A stretch of DNA of 64,000 nt, from contig NZ_LT670848.1 of NCBI RefSeq assembly GCF_900142975.1, positions 1,178,001 through 1,242,000 of the forward strand. Direction: 5' to 3'. A program made the translations under genes and the position numbers. Below, piece by piece: positions 17,089 through 25,919 of the stretch. The number at the start of each line of letters is the position of its first letter. Within the stretch, counting starts at the first letter, position 1. Below the pieces are notes generated by a model. The model saw only the letters and a program-made list of their open reading frames with translations, searched no databases and was not told the DNA's origin. The DNA comes from Salegentibacter salegens (lineage in GTDB: Bacteria > Bacteroidota > Bacteroidia > Flavobacteriales > Flavobacteriaceae).

Positions 17089-18156
17089 ATGACCTCAGAC
17101 CCTTTACTATTTAAATATATTCTTTCTGGTGCAATTAGCCTGCTTGTTTGCTTCTTCATAGCGTTTTATATTCTAAAGAAAATAGGTAAAGATCCACGAA
17201 ACATACTACCTGTAAATTTTGCACAAAGGGTTTGGATTCCACTTTTAATTTTTCTTGCTGCTTTAATCTTAAAAATCGCCCTGCTAAGCAAGATTTTTAT
17301 ATATGAATACACCTATAACATTCTCCAACCCATAAGTACCCTCGGAATAATACTCAGTGCTACCTGGTTAATTATTCTCACGCTAAAAATTCTCAAAAAC
17401 CGCATGCTGAAGCGGTATGATGTAAATACTTCTGATAATTTAAAGGCCAGGAAAATTTATACACAATTTAATATCCTTGAGAATATTATCATTTTTATTA
17501 TCGTAATTATGGCTATAGGAATTGCCTTAATGAGTTTTGAAAGCATACGCTCTGTTGGAGTAAGTGTTTTAACTTCAGCAGGAATTGCGGGAATTATTAT
17601 AGGTTTTTCGGCCCAAAAAGCTATTGGAACTTTACTGGCGGGAATTCAAATTGCATTTACGCAACCCATAAGATTACAGGATGCCGTAATTGTAGAAGGC
17701 GAATGGGGATGGATTGAAGAAATTACACTTACCTACGTGGTGATTAAAGTTTGGGACAAAAGAAGATTGGTAGTACCCTCTACCTATTTTATTGAAACTC
17801 CTTTTCAAAACTGGACTAAAAATTCAGCCGATCTTTTAGGTACCGTATTCATTTATACAGATTATACCGTACCTGTAGATAAAATTAGAGAAGAACTGGA
17901 TAGACTGCTTGAAACTACTCCGCTTTGGGATAAACAAGCCAAAGTAGTACAGGTTACCGATGCAACTGATAGGTCTATGGAAATAAGAATTTTAGTAAGC
18001 GCTAAAGATTCTCCAACCGCATTTGATTTACGCGTATTTATTAGGGAGAAACTCATAGATTTTCTTAAAGAAAATTATCCGGAGAGTCTCCCTAAAAGTC
18101 GCGTGCAAATTAATAAAGAAGATGACAAACAAGTTCAGAATCCTAAAACTCACTAA
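17089..18156 (+). CDS. MscS-family mechanosensitive channel, short form
   Basis: A 355-residue protein with about five membrane helices in the first 190 residues and no large periplasmic domain. Its pore region GIAGIIIGFSAQKAIGTLLA and beta-domain start RLQDAVIVEGEWGWIEEI align with the upstream MscS protein, so the two are paralogues. The pore helix here has FSAQKAIG where the other has IAAQSTLG, which may give different conductance. It starts six bases after the upstream gene. Its 3' end overlaps the converging GH15 gene by 14 bases, so no room exists for a terminator between them. Confidence 0.9.
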   Translation: MTSDPLLFKYILSGAISLLVCFFIAFYILKKIGKDPRNILPVNFAQRVWIPLLIFLAALILKIALLSKIFIYEYTYNILQPISTLGIILSATWLIILTLKILKNRMLKRYDVNTSDNLKARKIYTQFNILENIIIFIIVIMAIGIALMSFESIRSVGVSVLTSAGIAGIIIGFSAQKAIGTLLAGIQIAFTQPIRLQDAVIVEGEWGWIEEITLTYVVIKVWDKRRLVVPSTYFIETPFQNWTKNSADLLGTVFIYTDYTVPVDKIREELDRLLETTPLWDKQAKVVQVTDATDRSMEIRILVSAKDSPTAFDLRVFIREKLIDFLKENYPESLPKSRVQINKEDDKQVQNPKTH

Positions 18157-19942
18157 GCCAGGTCTCTTCAGAAGTTGTGCCCAAACTAAAATTAGCAGCT
18201 GTTTCTATTAGCGCCAAATGGGAATAAGCCTGCGGAAAATTACCCAACAATCTTTTGGTCTCGAAATCTATATCTTCACTAAATAAACCTAAATGATTAC
18301 TATAAGAAAGCAACTGATCAAACATTTGTTTTGCTTTCTTCTTTTCTCCAACTTTAAAAAGACTGTCAATTAGCCAAAATGTACAAATAGTAAAAGAAGA
18401 AGTTGGTTCTCCAAAATCGTCTTTATTCTTATATCTATACATTAATCCGTCTTTACACAATTCCCTTTCGGTTGCGTGTACCGTACTCACAAAACGCGGA
18501 TCTTTCGCTTCAATAAACCCGTATTGCTCCATTAATAAAGTTGAAGCATCTAAATCTTTAGACCCATAATATTGGGTATATGCCTGTACTTCTTCATTCC
18601 AGCCGTTATTATAAATATCATTATAAATTTCGGCACGTAAAGACTTCCAATGCGTATCGTTAATTCCCATTCTTAAAACTTCCCCAATCTTTATCGCTCT
18701 GTCTATCGCCACCCAGCAAAGGAGTTTTGAGAATACAAAATGCCGGTCTTCGGTACGTAATTCCCAAATTCCTTTATCGGGTTTCTGCCAGTTTTCTTCT
18801 ACAATACTCACTATTCCGCGTACTACAGTCCAGAGTTCTTCTGAATTTTCTAAAGAAGTTTCAAATTGATTGAATTGCTGATAGATCACCTCCATCAAAA
18901 TTCCGTAGATATCATTTTGCTTCTGAATATAAGCAGCATTTCCGGTCCTTACCGGATGAGAATCTTTATAACCCGATAAGTGATCTAAAATATGTTCGGT
19001 AAGCTCCTTCTCCCCGTTAATTCCATACATAATCTGGATTTTCTCATCTTTATCTGGGATAATATCTATGATAAATTGAAGAAAATCTTTAGCCGATTTT
19101 ATATGGCCAAGGCCTGCCATTACTTTAATTACCATAGAAGCATCACGAATCCAGCAGAAACGATAATCCCAGTTTCGCTCTTCCCCAATGGTTTCGGGCA
19201 AAGAAGTGGTGGCTGCGGCTAAAACCGCACCAGATTTTTTATAACTAAGGCATTTTAAAACCAAAGCGCTACGCATTATTTCATTTTCGTAATGCGTATA
19301 ACGGGTAGTTTTGGCGCTCCAATTCATCCAATAAGTCTTGGTTCGCTGAAATTTTAAATAAGATCTATCTAAAGATTGCGTGATAAGCTTTTCGTGATAA
19401 CCGAGTAAAAAGTAGGCATTCCCGGTTAATTCAAGTTCCCTTTCTTCTAAAACATCATTCAGGTCAAAACTAGAATATAGAAAAAGCGAATCGTATTTAC
19501 CTTCTTTGGTAAAACTTTTAATATAATTTCCTTTAAATTCATTGTAGGTTTTTTCCCGGGCAAAATCTAAACGAGGGTCATATTTCACCTTAAATTTAGG
19601 CTTTCCGCTAATTAAACGTATAAACCTAATTATATCTGGCGGGGCGTAAAAGGAACCATCTTCACGGGGATAACGCGGCATAAAATCTATAACCTGAAAA
19701 GAATTTTCTCCATCGGTAAATTCGGTATTTAAAATATTGGTTTCCCAAAGATATTCCTGGGTAATTTTATAAGAATCGTCTACGATAATTTCAAAACTTC
19801 CACCTTTTTTCTCGTCCAGTAATTTTGCAAAAACCGCGGCCGAAGCAAAATTTGGCAAACAACACCATTCTAACGAACCTGTTTTTGATATTAGTGCCGC
19901 ACTCTTGCAATTCCCTATAATTCCGTAATCTAAATTCTCCAT
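18143..19942 (-). CDS. Glycoside hydrolase family 15 protein (glucoamylase/trehalase type)
   Basis: A 599-residue cytosolic enzyme without signal peptide. The N-terminal beta-sandwich begins YGIIGNCKSAALISKTGSLE. The (alpha/alpha)6 barrel carries the GH15 signature RNWDYRFCWIRDASM at about 256-270. Family members hydrolyse alpha-glucosidic bonds by inversion; bacterial proteins of this layout include glucoamylases, glucodextranases and the mycobacterial-type trehalase. It is divergent (96 bases) from the trehalose-6-phosphate synthase/phosphatase gene, so trehalose turnover is the likely role; this is inference from context. The 3' end overlaps the MscS gene tail to tail. Confidence 0.88.
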   Translation of the reverse strand: MENLDYGIIGNCKSAALISKTGSLEWCCLPNFASAAVFAKLLDEKKGGSFEIIVDDSYKITQEYLWETNILNTEFTDGENSFQVIDFMPRYPREDGSFYAPPDIIRFIRLISGKPKFKVKYDPRLDFAREKTYNEFKGNYIKSFTKEGKYDSLFLYSSFDLNDVLEERELELTGNAYFLLGYHEKLITQSLDRSYLKFQRTKTYWMNWSAKTTRYTHYENEIMRSALVLKCLSYKKSGAVLAAATTSLPETIGEERNWDYRFCWIRDASMVIKVMAGLGHIKSAKDFLQFIIDIIPDKDEKIQIMYGINGEKELTEHILDHLSGYKDSHPVRTGNAAYIQKQNDIYGILMEVIYQQFNQFETSLENSEELWTVVRGIVSIVEENWQKPDKGIWELRTEDRHFVFSKLLCWVAIDRAIKIGEVLRMGINDTHWKSLRAEIYNDIYNNGWNEEVQAYTQYYGSKDLDASTLLMEQYGFIEAKDPRFVSTVHATERELCKDGLMYRYKNKDDFGEPTSSFTICTFWLIDSLFKVGEKKKAKQMFDQLLSYSNHLGLFSEDIDFETKRLLGNFPQAYSHLALIETAANFSLGTTSEETWLSEF

Positions 19943-20038
19943 ATACTCTTAAAATTCTTTAAAAAGACTTGTCGTGTAAAATGATTTTCGGAAATTTAAT
20001 AAAAATCAATTTCGCAACAACAGCATTCACATATAATT

Positions 20039-22252
20039 ATGAGTAAGACAATAATAATTTCCAACCGATTACCATTACAAATTAACCTCGAAGATAACAA
20101 CCTGGAAGTCACGCCGAGTGTAGGCGGGCTCGCAACCGGCTTAAAATCATTTCATAAGGATGGTGATAGTATTTGGATTGGTTGGAGCGGACTTACCGAA
20201 GAGGAAATTCCTGAAAATCTTTTAGAAGATGTTAAAGAAAAAGCCCGAAAGGAAGATTGTGTTGCTGTAAATCTTAGTGAAGAAGAAATTGAAGGATTTT
20301 ATTACGGGTTTAGTAATCGTACCATTTGGCCGCTTTTCCATTATTTTATGGAATATACCGAAGCCGATAAAGATCACTGGGAAATTTATAAAAGTGTAAA
20401 TAAAAAATATGCCGAAGAAGTACTGAAGCATTATAAAGAAGGAGACCACATTTGGGTGCACGATTATCAATTACTTTTAGTCCCAAATATGATTAGGGAA
20501 CAGCAACCTGAAGCAATTATTGGATTTTTTAATCATATCCCCTTTCCTTCTTATGAAGTTTTTAGAACCCTGCCCTGGCGTGATGAAGTTTTAAAAGGAG
20601 TGCTGGGTGCCGATTTAATTGGTTTCCACACCTACGATTACGAAAGGCACTTTTTAAGTTCGGTAAGCCGTATTTTGCGCCACCAGGTGAATTTTAATGA
20701 AATCACCCTTCCGGAGCGTATTGTAAAAGTAGATTCTTTCCCAATGGGGATTGATTATAACAAATTTGAAGACGCAGCATTAAATCATTTTAAAAATACT
20801 GCCGAACAACGCACCGAATTACAACGAAGGTTAGATCATCACTCAAATGAAACACCTGAAGCTAAACTTATATTAAGTATAGATCGATTAGATTACACCA
20901 AAGGAATCGCCAACCGAATTCGCGCTTTTGAATATTTTCTTGATAGACATCCAGAATTCATTGAAAAAGTTAGACTGGTCATGCTTGCTGTACCATCCAG
21001 GTCTAACGTTCCGCAATACCAGCGTTTAAAACGTGAAATAGACGAATTAGTAGGAAGAATAAACGGAAAATTCTCTACCGTAAGCTGGACGCCTATCTGG
21101 TATTTTTACCGCTCCATGCCTTTTGAAAACTTAATTGACCTTTACACCAGTTGTGATATCGCTTTATTAACGCCAATAAGAGATGGAATGAACCTGGTAG
21201 CTAAAGAATTTATAGCCACTAGAGTAAATCAAACCGGGGTGCTTATTTTAAGTGAAATGGCAGGTGCAGCGCACGAAATGAATGAGGCTTTAATAATAAA
21301 TCCGAATAATTTTGAGCAAATTTCAGAGGCCTTAATTCAGGCTATAGAAATGCCAGAAGAAGAACAGAAACAACGTAATAAAATACTTCAAAAGCGATTA
21401 AAACGCTATAGTGTAGAGAAATGGGCAAACGATTTTATGAAAGCCTTAGATGAAACGAGTCAGGATAGGGATGCATTTAAAGCGAGAAGAATTTCCTCTA
21501 AAGTTTCAGATGAAATTCTGGAGAAATTTAAAAACGCGAAAAACAGAATTTTATTCCTTGATTATGACGGTACCCTCGTGAATTTCACCGATAAACCTGA
21601 AAAAGCGAAACCAGACCAGGAATTAATAGATTTGGTTCATAAGCTAAATCAGTCTGAAAATACCGATGTAGTTCTTATTAGCGGAAGGGATAAAGACACG
21701 CTTGGGTCGTGGTGGCAGCAAATTCCCGTAGAACTAATTTCTGAACATGGAGTTTGGATGCGACAAAAAAATAGCGAATGGGAACTTTCAGAAAATGTAA
21801 ATAACGACTGGATGAGTGCTGTGCGACCGGTAATTGAAACATTTGTAGATAGAACACCGGGTACATTTATAGAAGACAAAAATTATTCCCTTGCCTGGCA
21901 TTATAGAAAAGCCGATCCTGAACTGGGAGAAATTAGGGCCAACGAGCTTTCTAATGTTTTAAAAGAATTAATTTCTAACCGTGGTCTAAGTGTTTTAGAA
22001 GGTAATAAAGTACTGGAAATTAAGAGTAGCGGGGTAAATAAAGGGAAAGCCTCAAATAAAAAACTGGTTGGCAAAGATTACGATTTCATTTTTGCAATTG
22101 GAGACGATTGGACAGATGAGTATATGTTTGAAGAACTTCCAGAAGATTCTTTTACGGTTAAAGTTGGGATGAAGAAAACCAGCGCCCGGTATTATGTAGA
22201 AGACACTTTAAAGGTTAGGGATATTCTTAAAAAATTTGCTGAAATTTCATAA
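20039..22252 (+). CDS. Bifunctional trehalose-6-phosphate synthase / trehalose-phosphatase
   Basis: A 737-residue fusion. Residues 1-465 form the GT20 (OtsA) half making trehalose 6-phosphate from UDP-glucose and glucose 6-phosphate, with VHDYQLLLVP, SIDRLDYTKGI and LLTPIRDGMNLVAKEF. From about 500 the OtsB half is a HAD phosphatase with DYDGT at 508-512 (nucleophile Asp508, acid Asp510), the SGRD motif, and late acidic GDDWTDEYMF. Both halves look catalytically complete, so the protein should make trehalose in one chain, as the E. coli OtsA and OtsB do separately. Divergent from GH15; context is osmotic stress. Confidence 0.93.
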   Translation: MSKTIIISNRLPLQINLEDNNLEVTPSVGGLATGLKSFHKDGDSIWIGWSGLTEEEIPENLLEDVKEKARKEDCVAVNLSEEEIEGFYYGFSNRTIWPLFHYFMEYTEADKDHWEIYKSVNKKYAEEVLKHYKEGDHIWVHDYQLLLVPNMIREQQPEAIIGFFNHIPFPSYEVFRTLPWRDEVLKGVLGADLIGFHTYDYERHFLSSVSRILRHQVNFNEITLPERIVKVDSFPMGIDYNKFEDAALNHFKNTAEQRTELQRRLDHHSNETPEAKLILSIDRLDYTKGIANRIRAFEYFLDRHPEFIEKVRLVMLAVPSRSNVPQYQRLKREIDELVGRINGKFSTVSWTPIWYFYRSMPFENLIDLYTSCDIALLTPIRDGMNLVAKEFIATRVNQTGVLILSEMAGAAHEMNEALIINPNNFEQISEALIQAIEMPEEEQKQRNKILQKRLKRYSVEKWANDFMKALDETSQDRDAFKARRISSKVSDEILEKFKNAKNRILFLDYDGTLVNFTDKPEKAKPDQELIDLVHKLNQSENTDVVLISGRDKDTLGSWWQQIPVELISEHGVWMRQKNSEWELSENVNNDWMSAVRPVIETFVDRTPGTFIEDKNYSLAWHYRKADPELGEIRANELSNVLKELISNRGLSVLEGNKVLEIKSSGVNKGKASNKKLVGKDYDFIFAIGDDWTDEYMFEELPEDSFTVKVGMKKTSARYYVEDTLKVRDILKKFAEIS

Positions 22253-22389
22253 GTTTTTAAAGTGTTAAATTCCTTGACATTTTCCAGGAAAGTTTATGCA
22301 TAACTTAACTTCAAAAATATGGTAACTGCGTGATTATAATCTAATTTTACATTAAACAAAATTACGAACCAAACTTAAAACTTAGATCG

Positions 22390-22677
22390 ATGAAATCAGG
22401 AAAAATGTTATTAGGATTAATATCAGGAGCAGCTGCAGGAGCGGCCCTAGGATTATTATTTGCCCCTAAAAAAGGTGCAGATACAAGGAAAGCGATTTCA
22501 GATTCAAGCAACGAAGCTATAGAAGGAACTAAAGGAAAATTCAACGAATTCTCTGACTCTTTAAGCCACAAAGTTGATGCCTTGAAGAATAAAACTAAAG
22601 CCAGCCTTTCTAACTCGAAAGCTGATCAAAAAGCACACGAAGCAAAAGCTGAAATTCATAATATGAAAGCAAGCTAA
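22390..22677 (+). CDS. YtxH-domain small membrane protein
   Basis: A 95-residue protein with a glycine/alanine-rich hydrophobic N-terminus (GLISGAAAGAALGLLFAPKK) typical of YtxH/general-stress proteins. A charged helical tail with apolipoprotein- or LEA-like heptads (KFNEFSDSLSHKVDALKNK) follows. The APKKG motif after the membrane segment is the family hallmark. Homologues in Firmicutes are sigma-B-induced; a stress role here is an inference supported by the neighbouring trehalose genes. It has its own terminator. Confidence 0.82.
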   Translation: MKSGKMLLGLISGAAAGAALGLLFAPKKGADTRKAISDSSNEAIEGTKGKFNEFSDSLSHKVDALKNKTKASLSNSKADQKAHEAKAEIHNMKAS

Positions 22678-22702
22678 ATTGTAGTTAATTAGAATGTGAT
22701 TT

Positions 22703-22734
22703 AAAATCCCGGCAAATTTTGCCGGGATTTTTTT
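22703..22734 (+). terminator. Terminator after the YtxH gene
   Basis: AAAATCCCGGCAAA pairs with TTTGCCGGGATTTTTTT. Confidence 0.9.
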
Positions 22735-22816
22735 GTTTTATAATACTGCTAAAACCATATTTAATTGTGCTATCACCCAAACTTTGGGTATTTTAGAAGC
22801 TATAAAAAATTATTAT

Positions 22817-24166
22817 ATGATTAGAAATATACCCTGCCTTGCCCTACTCCTGTTTTCAGGACTAATTTTTCAACAAACCAATGCGCAAACAGACCAGCGT
22901 ATTTATGAAATAATAGAAAACGTTTCAGCTGATAGTATTGAAGCCGATATTAGAAAACTTGCCGGTTTTGGAACCAGAAATACTTTTAGCGACACGGTTT
23001 CTGACACGCGTGGAATAGGAGCCGCACGTAGATGGATAAAATCTGAATTCGATAATATTTCCAATAATTGTGATAATTGTCTTGATGTTTTTTACCAAAA
23101 AGACTTTGTCACTACAGAAGATGGCGAACGCATTCCGCATGATGCCTGGGTTGTAAATGTGGTGGCAGTTCAGAAGGGAACCAAATATCCAAACCGTTAT
23201 ATTATTATGAGCGGCGATATAGATTCCCGCGCCAGCAATACTATGGATTTTGAAACCGATGCCCCCGGAGCCAACGATAATGCCAGCGGAATGGCCGGTG
23301 CCATCGAGGCAGCCAGGGTATTATCCCAATATCAATTTGAAAGCAGCGTGGTTTACGTAGGCCTTTCAGGTGAAGAACAAGGTTTGTTTGGCGGGAAAGG
23401 TCTTGCCGAATACGCCAAAGAAAATGACTGGGAGATCATTGGAGTTTTAAATAACGATATGATTGGGAATATTGAAGGTGTAGATGGCGTAATTGATAAT
23501 CGCTCTTTTAGAATATTTTCTGAACCCGTTCCTCCAAATGAATCGGAGAGGGAAAGAACTATGCGCAGGTTTTACGGTGGTGAAGTAGACGGAATTTCGC
23601 GTCAACTTGCTCGTTATGTGCATAAAACTACTGAAACTTATATGCCTGAAATGAACCCAATGATGATTTATCGTTTAGATAGATTTGGTCGCGGTGGCCA
23701 TCACCGCCCCTTCAACGATCTTGGCTTCCCGGGCATTAGGATTATGGAAGCCCACGAAAATTATAACCGTCAGCACCAGGATATCAGGACTGAAGACGGT
23801 ATTGAATATGGCGACGTTGTAGAAGGAGTGAATTTCGATTATGCTGAAAAACTTACGGCTGTGAACGCCATAAATATGGCCAGCCTGGCCTGGGCCCCAC
23901 CGGCTCCTAAAAACGTTGAAATTGGTGGAATAGTAGAACCTTCCGCAAAATTACGATGGGATAAAGTTGAAGGTGATATTGCCGGCTATAAAATTTACTG
24001 GAGAGAAACGACTGAAGCTCATTGGCAATATTCCCGTTTTGTAGGAGACATAAATGAATTCACCCTTGATGGAATTGTTATAGATAACTTCTTCTTTGGT
24101 ATTGCTGCAGTAGGAAAAGACGGACACGAAAGTGTGGTGGTTTTTCCTTCGGGAGTTTTTAGATAG
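22817..24166 (+). CDS. Secreted M28-family metallopeptidase with C-terminal Fn3-like domain
   Basis: A 449-residue exported peptidase. I start at ATG 22817 because MIRNIPCLALLLFSGLIF gives a signal peptide; the upstream open frame overlaps the YtxH terminator. The M28 core (about 120-340) has GANDNASG with metal-bridging Asp154 and GEEQG with Glu186/Glu187. Later comes a GGHHRPFNDLGFPGIR segment that can supply the last ligand His. The expected first ligand His (GxHLDS in the Streptomyces griseus aminopeptidase) is Asp134 here (SGDIDS). Residues about 365-449 look like a fibronectin type III domain (KLRWDKVEGDIAGYKIYWRE). It is probably an aminopeptidase; specificity is unknown. Confidence 0.85.
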   Translation: MIRNIPCLALLLFSGLIFQQTNAQTDQRIYEIIENVSADSIEADIRKLAGFGTRNTFSDTVSDTRGIGAARRWIKSEFDNISNNCDNCLDVFYQKDFVTTEDGERIPHDAWVVNVVAVQKGTKYPNRYIIMSGDIDSRASNTMDFETDAPGANDNASGMAGAIEAARVLSQYQFESSVVYVGLSGEEQGLFGGKGLAEYAKENDWEIIGVLNNDMIGNIEGVDGVIDNRSFRIFSEPVPPNESERERTMRRFYGGEVDGISRQLARYVHKTTETYMPEMNPMMIYRLDRFGRGGHHRPFNDLGFPGIRIMEAHENYNRQHQDIRTEDGIEYGDVVEGVNFDYAEKLTAVNAINMASLAWAPPAPKNVEIGGIVEPSAKLRWDKVEGDIAGYKIYWRETTEAHWQYSRFVGDINEFTLDGIVIDNFFFGIAAVGKDGHESVVVFPSGVFR

Positions 24167-24202
24167 GAAATTGAAAGAATTTTCAATTAAAATTTTATAA
24201 TT

Positions 24203-25066
24203 ATGAAATATTTACATCACTTACTGGTATTGCTTTTCTTCACGTTTTCTCTTTTTTCCTGCGGAAATAAAAACGATAAAAAAGAGGAAAATAAAGATGA
24301 AGCTAAAGTTGAGACCGATACTACAGTAGCTCCAAAAACTGAGGACGAAGAACTTTCTGAATCTCCAAGACATCACGAATGGGTTACTTTATCACACAAC
24401 GACAGAGAATTTCAGGCTTTTGTAGCATATCCTGAAACAAATGAGGCTACAAAATCTGTGATTGTAATACATGAAAACCGTGGTTTAAATGATTGGGCAA
24501 GATTGTTTGCCGATAAACTTGCTGAAGCCGGCTATTTGGTGATCGCTCCCGATTTGATTTCGAATACACAAGAGGGGAAACGCCGCACCACCGATTTTAA
24601 AAATCCAGATGCTGCCAGGGATGCCATTTATGCTTTAGAGCCTCAACAAGTCACTGCCGATCTTGATGCGGCATTTAATTATATTAAAGAAGATTCAGCA
24701 TCAACGGGAGAAGTTGCCGTAGTTGGATTTTGTTGGGGCGGTTCACAAACTTTTAGGTACGTTACCAATAATCAAGAAATCTCTTCTGCCCACGTTTTCT
24801 ATGGAACCGGTCCTGAAGATGTAAAAGCCATTGCCAATATTTCTGCTCCTGTTTATGGTTATTATGGCGGTGATGACAACAGGGTCAATTCTACCATTGA
24901 AGCCAGTGAAAAAATGATGGAAGAAGCCGGCAAGACTTATAAATATGAAATCTACGAAGGCGCTGGTCACGCTTTTATGCGCAGCGGCCACCAACCAGAT
25001 GCCGAAAAAGTAAACAAAGAGGCTCATGAGAAAGCCTGGGAGCGACTTAAAGATCTTTTAAAATAG
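24203..25066 (+). CDS. Dienelactone-hydrolase-family lipoprotein
   Basis: A 287-residue alpha/beta-hydrolase on a lipid anchor (SPII signal, Cys20 in LFSCGNK) and an acidic linker. The DLH core begins near 60. The nucleophile is Cys177 in VGFCWGG, with an Asp near 227 (YYGGDDNRV) and His256 (GHAFMR) completing a Cys-Asp-His triad, as in true dienelactone hydrolases. The genuine substrate is unknown; envelope-located members probably hydrolyse esters or lactones taken from the medium. It follows the M28 gene by 36 bases, likely co-transcribed, and a terminator follows. Confidence 0.88.
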   Translation: MKYLHHLLVLLFFTFSLFSCGNKNDKKEENKDEAKVETDTTVAPKTEDEELSESPRHHEWVTLSHNDREFQAFVAYPETNEATKSVIVIHENRGLNDWARLFADKLAEAGYLVIAPDLISNTQEGKRRTTDFKNPDAARDAIYALEPQQVTADLDAAFNYIKEDSASTGEVAVVGFCWGGSQTFRYVTNNQEISSAHVFYGTGPEDVKAIANISAPVYGYYGGDDNRVNSTIEASEKMMEEAGKTYKYEIYEGAGHAFMRSGHQPDAEKVNKEAHEKAWERLKDLLK

Positions 25067-25140
25067 CTGATTATTATTAACAGTTTAACTATACTAATTT
25101 AGTTACAAGCGTTTAATTATTTTTCAAATACATTTCTTGA

Positions 25141-25170
25141 AAGGGCGTTCCATAGGGATGCCCTTTTTTT
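25141..25170 (+). terminator. Terminator after the DLH lipoprotein gene
   Basis: AAGGGCGT pairs with ATGCCCTT (one non-standard pair) and is followed by TTTTTT. Confidence 0.75.
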
Positions 25171-25267
25171 GCTTATGATCTAATTAACAATAGTTTGGGC
25201 AAACCTTAATAATATTAGTAACAATATTGTTTAACTTTAGTAGTCTAACCAAACAAAAACTAAGATT
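25170..25267 (+). promoter_or_regulatory. Duplicated promoter region, copy 1
   Basis: About 98 bases upstream of the first membrane-anchor gene match 26838-26934 upstream of its paralogue. Shared blocks are TGCTTATGATCTAATTAACA, then GTTTGGG, CTTAATAA, AACAATATT and TA(A/C)CTTTA. The last is one base off the TAnnTTTG -7 box (25232-25239). No normal TTTG -33 box is at the right distance, so the conserved upstream blocks may be an activator or alternative-sigma site. Confidence 0.55.
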
Positions 25268-25900
25268 ATGGCAGAAATTAAAATTGAAAAGAAAAAACCT
25301 ATTTGGCCCTGGATTCTTCTTGGCCTAATAATCCTCGCAGTAATATTATATTTTGTGATCGCCGATAACGACGACGATGATGATTTTAATGAAGAGGAAA
25401 ATACCGAACAGGTTGCAACACCTATGGAGACTGAAGAAGATACTGAAACCGCAAGCTGGGAAGAAGATAACCTTTCTGGAGAAGAAAGTGTTTCTAAATA
25501 TCTCACCCATATTAGTGACCAGGAAAAAATGGGAATAGACCATGAATATAGTAGTCAGGCCCTGGTATATCTCATAAATGCTCTAGAAAACAGATCAGAA
25601 GAAGCTAATATTGATACTGAGGTTGAAATTCAGGAACTCAAAAATGATGTAAGAGATATAAAAGAGGATCCGCAAGCACTTACCCACGCAAATACTATTA
25701 ACGATGTGGGTGCCAAAATAGTAGACCTTATGGAGAAAATGCAGGAAGAAAAATTTCCAGACATTTCCCAGGATGTTCAGGAGGTAAGAACAGCATTACA
25801 AAATATTGAACCTTCAACTCCTACCCTAGATCAAAAAGATGCAGTTAATTCTTTTTATAAAGAAGCTGGCGATGTAGTACAGAATATGAAAATGAGCTAA
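25268..25900 (+). CDS. Small membrane-anchored acidic protein (unit 1)
   Basis: A 210-residue protein I cannot assign to a named family. A short basic N-terminus (MAEIKIEKKKPIWPW) leads into one membrane helix at about 12-32. A run of Asp/Glu residues (about 35-75) follows, then a helical domain with possible coiled coil. No signal cleavage site is evident, so the bulk should lie outside the inner membrane with the N-terminus in the cytosol. The next gene, 19 bases on, encodes a PRC-barrel protein, and the pair is repeated downstream in shorter form. This suggests the two products work together, probably in envelope stress; this is inference. Confidence 0.72.
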   Translation: MAEIKIEKKKPIWPWILLGLIILAVILYFVIADNDDDDDFNEEENTEQVATPMETEEDTETASWEEDNLSGEESVSKYLTHISDQEKMGIDHEYSSQALVYLINALENRSEEANIDTEVEIQELKNDVRDIKEDPQALTHANTINDVGAKIVDLMEKMQEEKFPDISQDVQEVRTALQNIEPSTPTLDQKDAVNSFYKEAGDVVQNMKMS

Positions 25901-25919
25901 TTAAAAAATTAAAAAGATT

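Noticed and set aside
22733..22816. Upstream extension of the M28 peptidase frame
   Set aside because: It starts in the tail of the YtxH terminator, and the extra residues would bury the signal peptide; the ATG at 22817 is better.
25300..25420. Run of GAC/GAT codons as a possible simple repeat
   Set aside because: It encodes the Asp-rich linker of the membrane-anchor protein and matches the same region of the paralogue; ordinary coding sequence.
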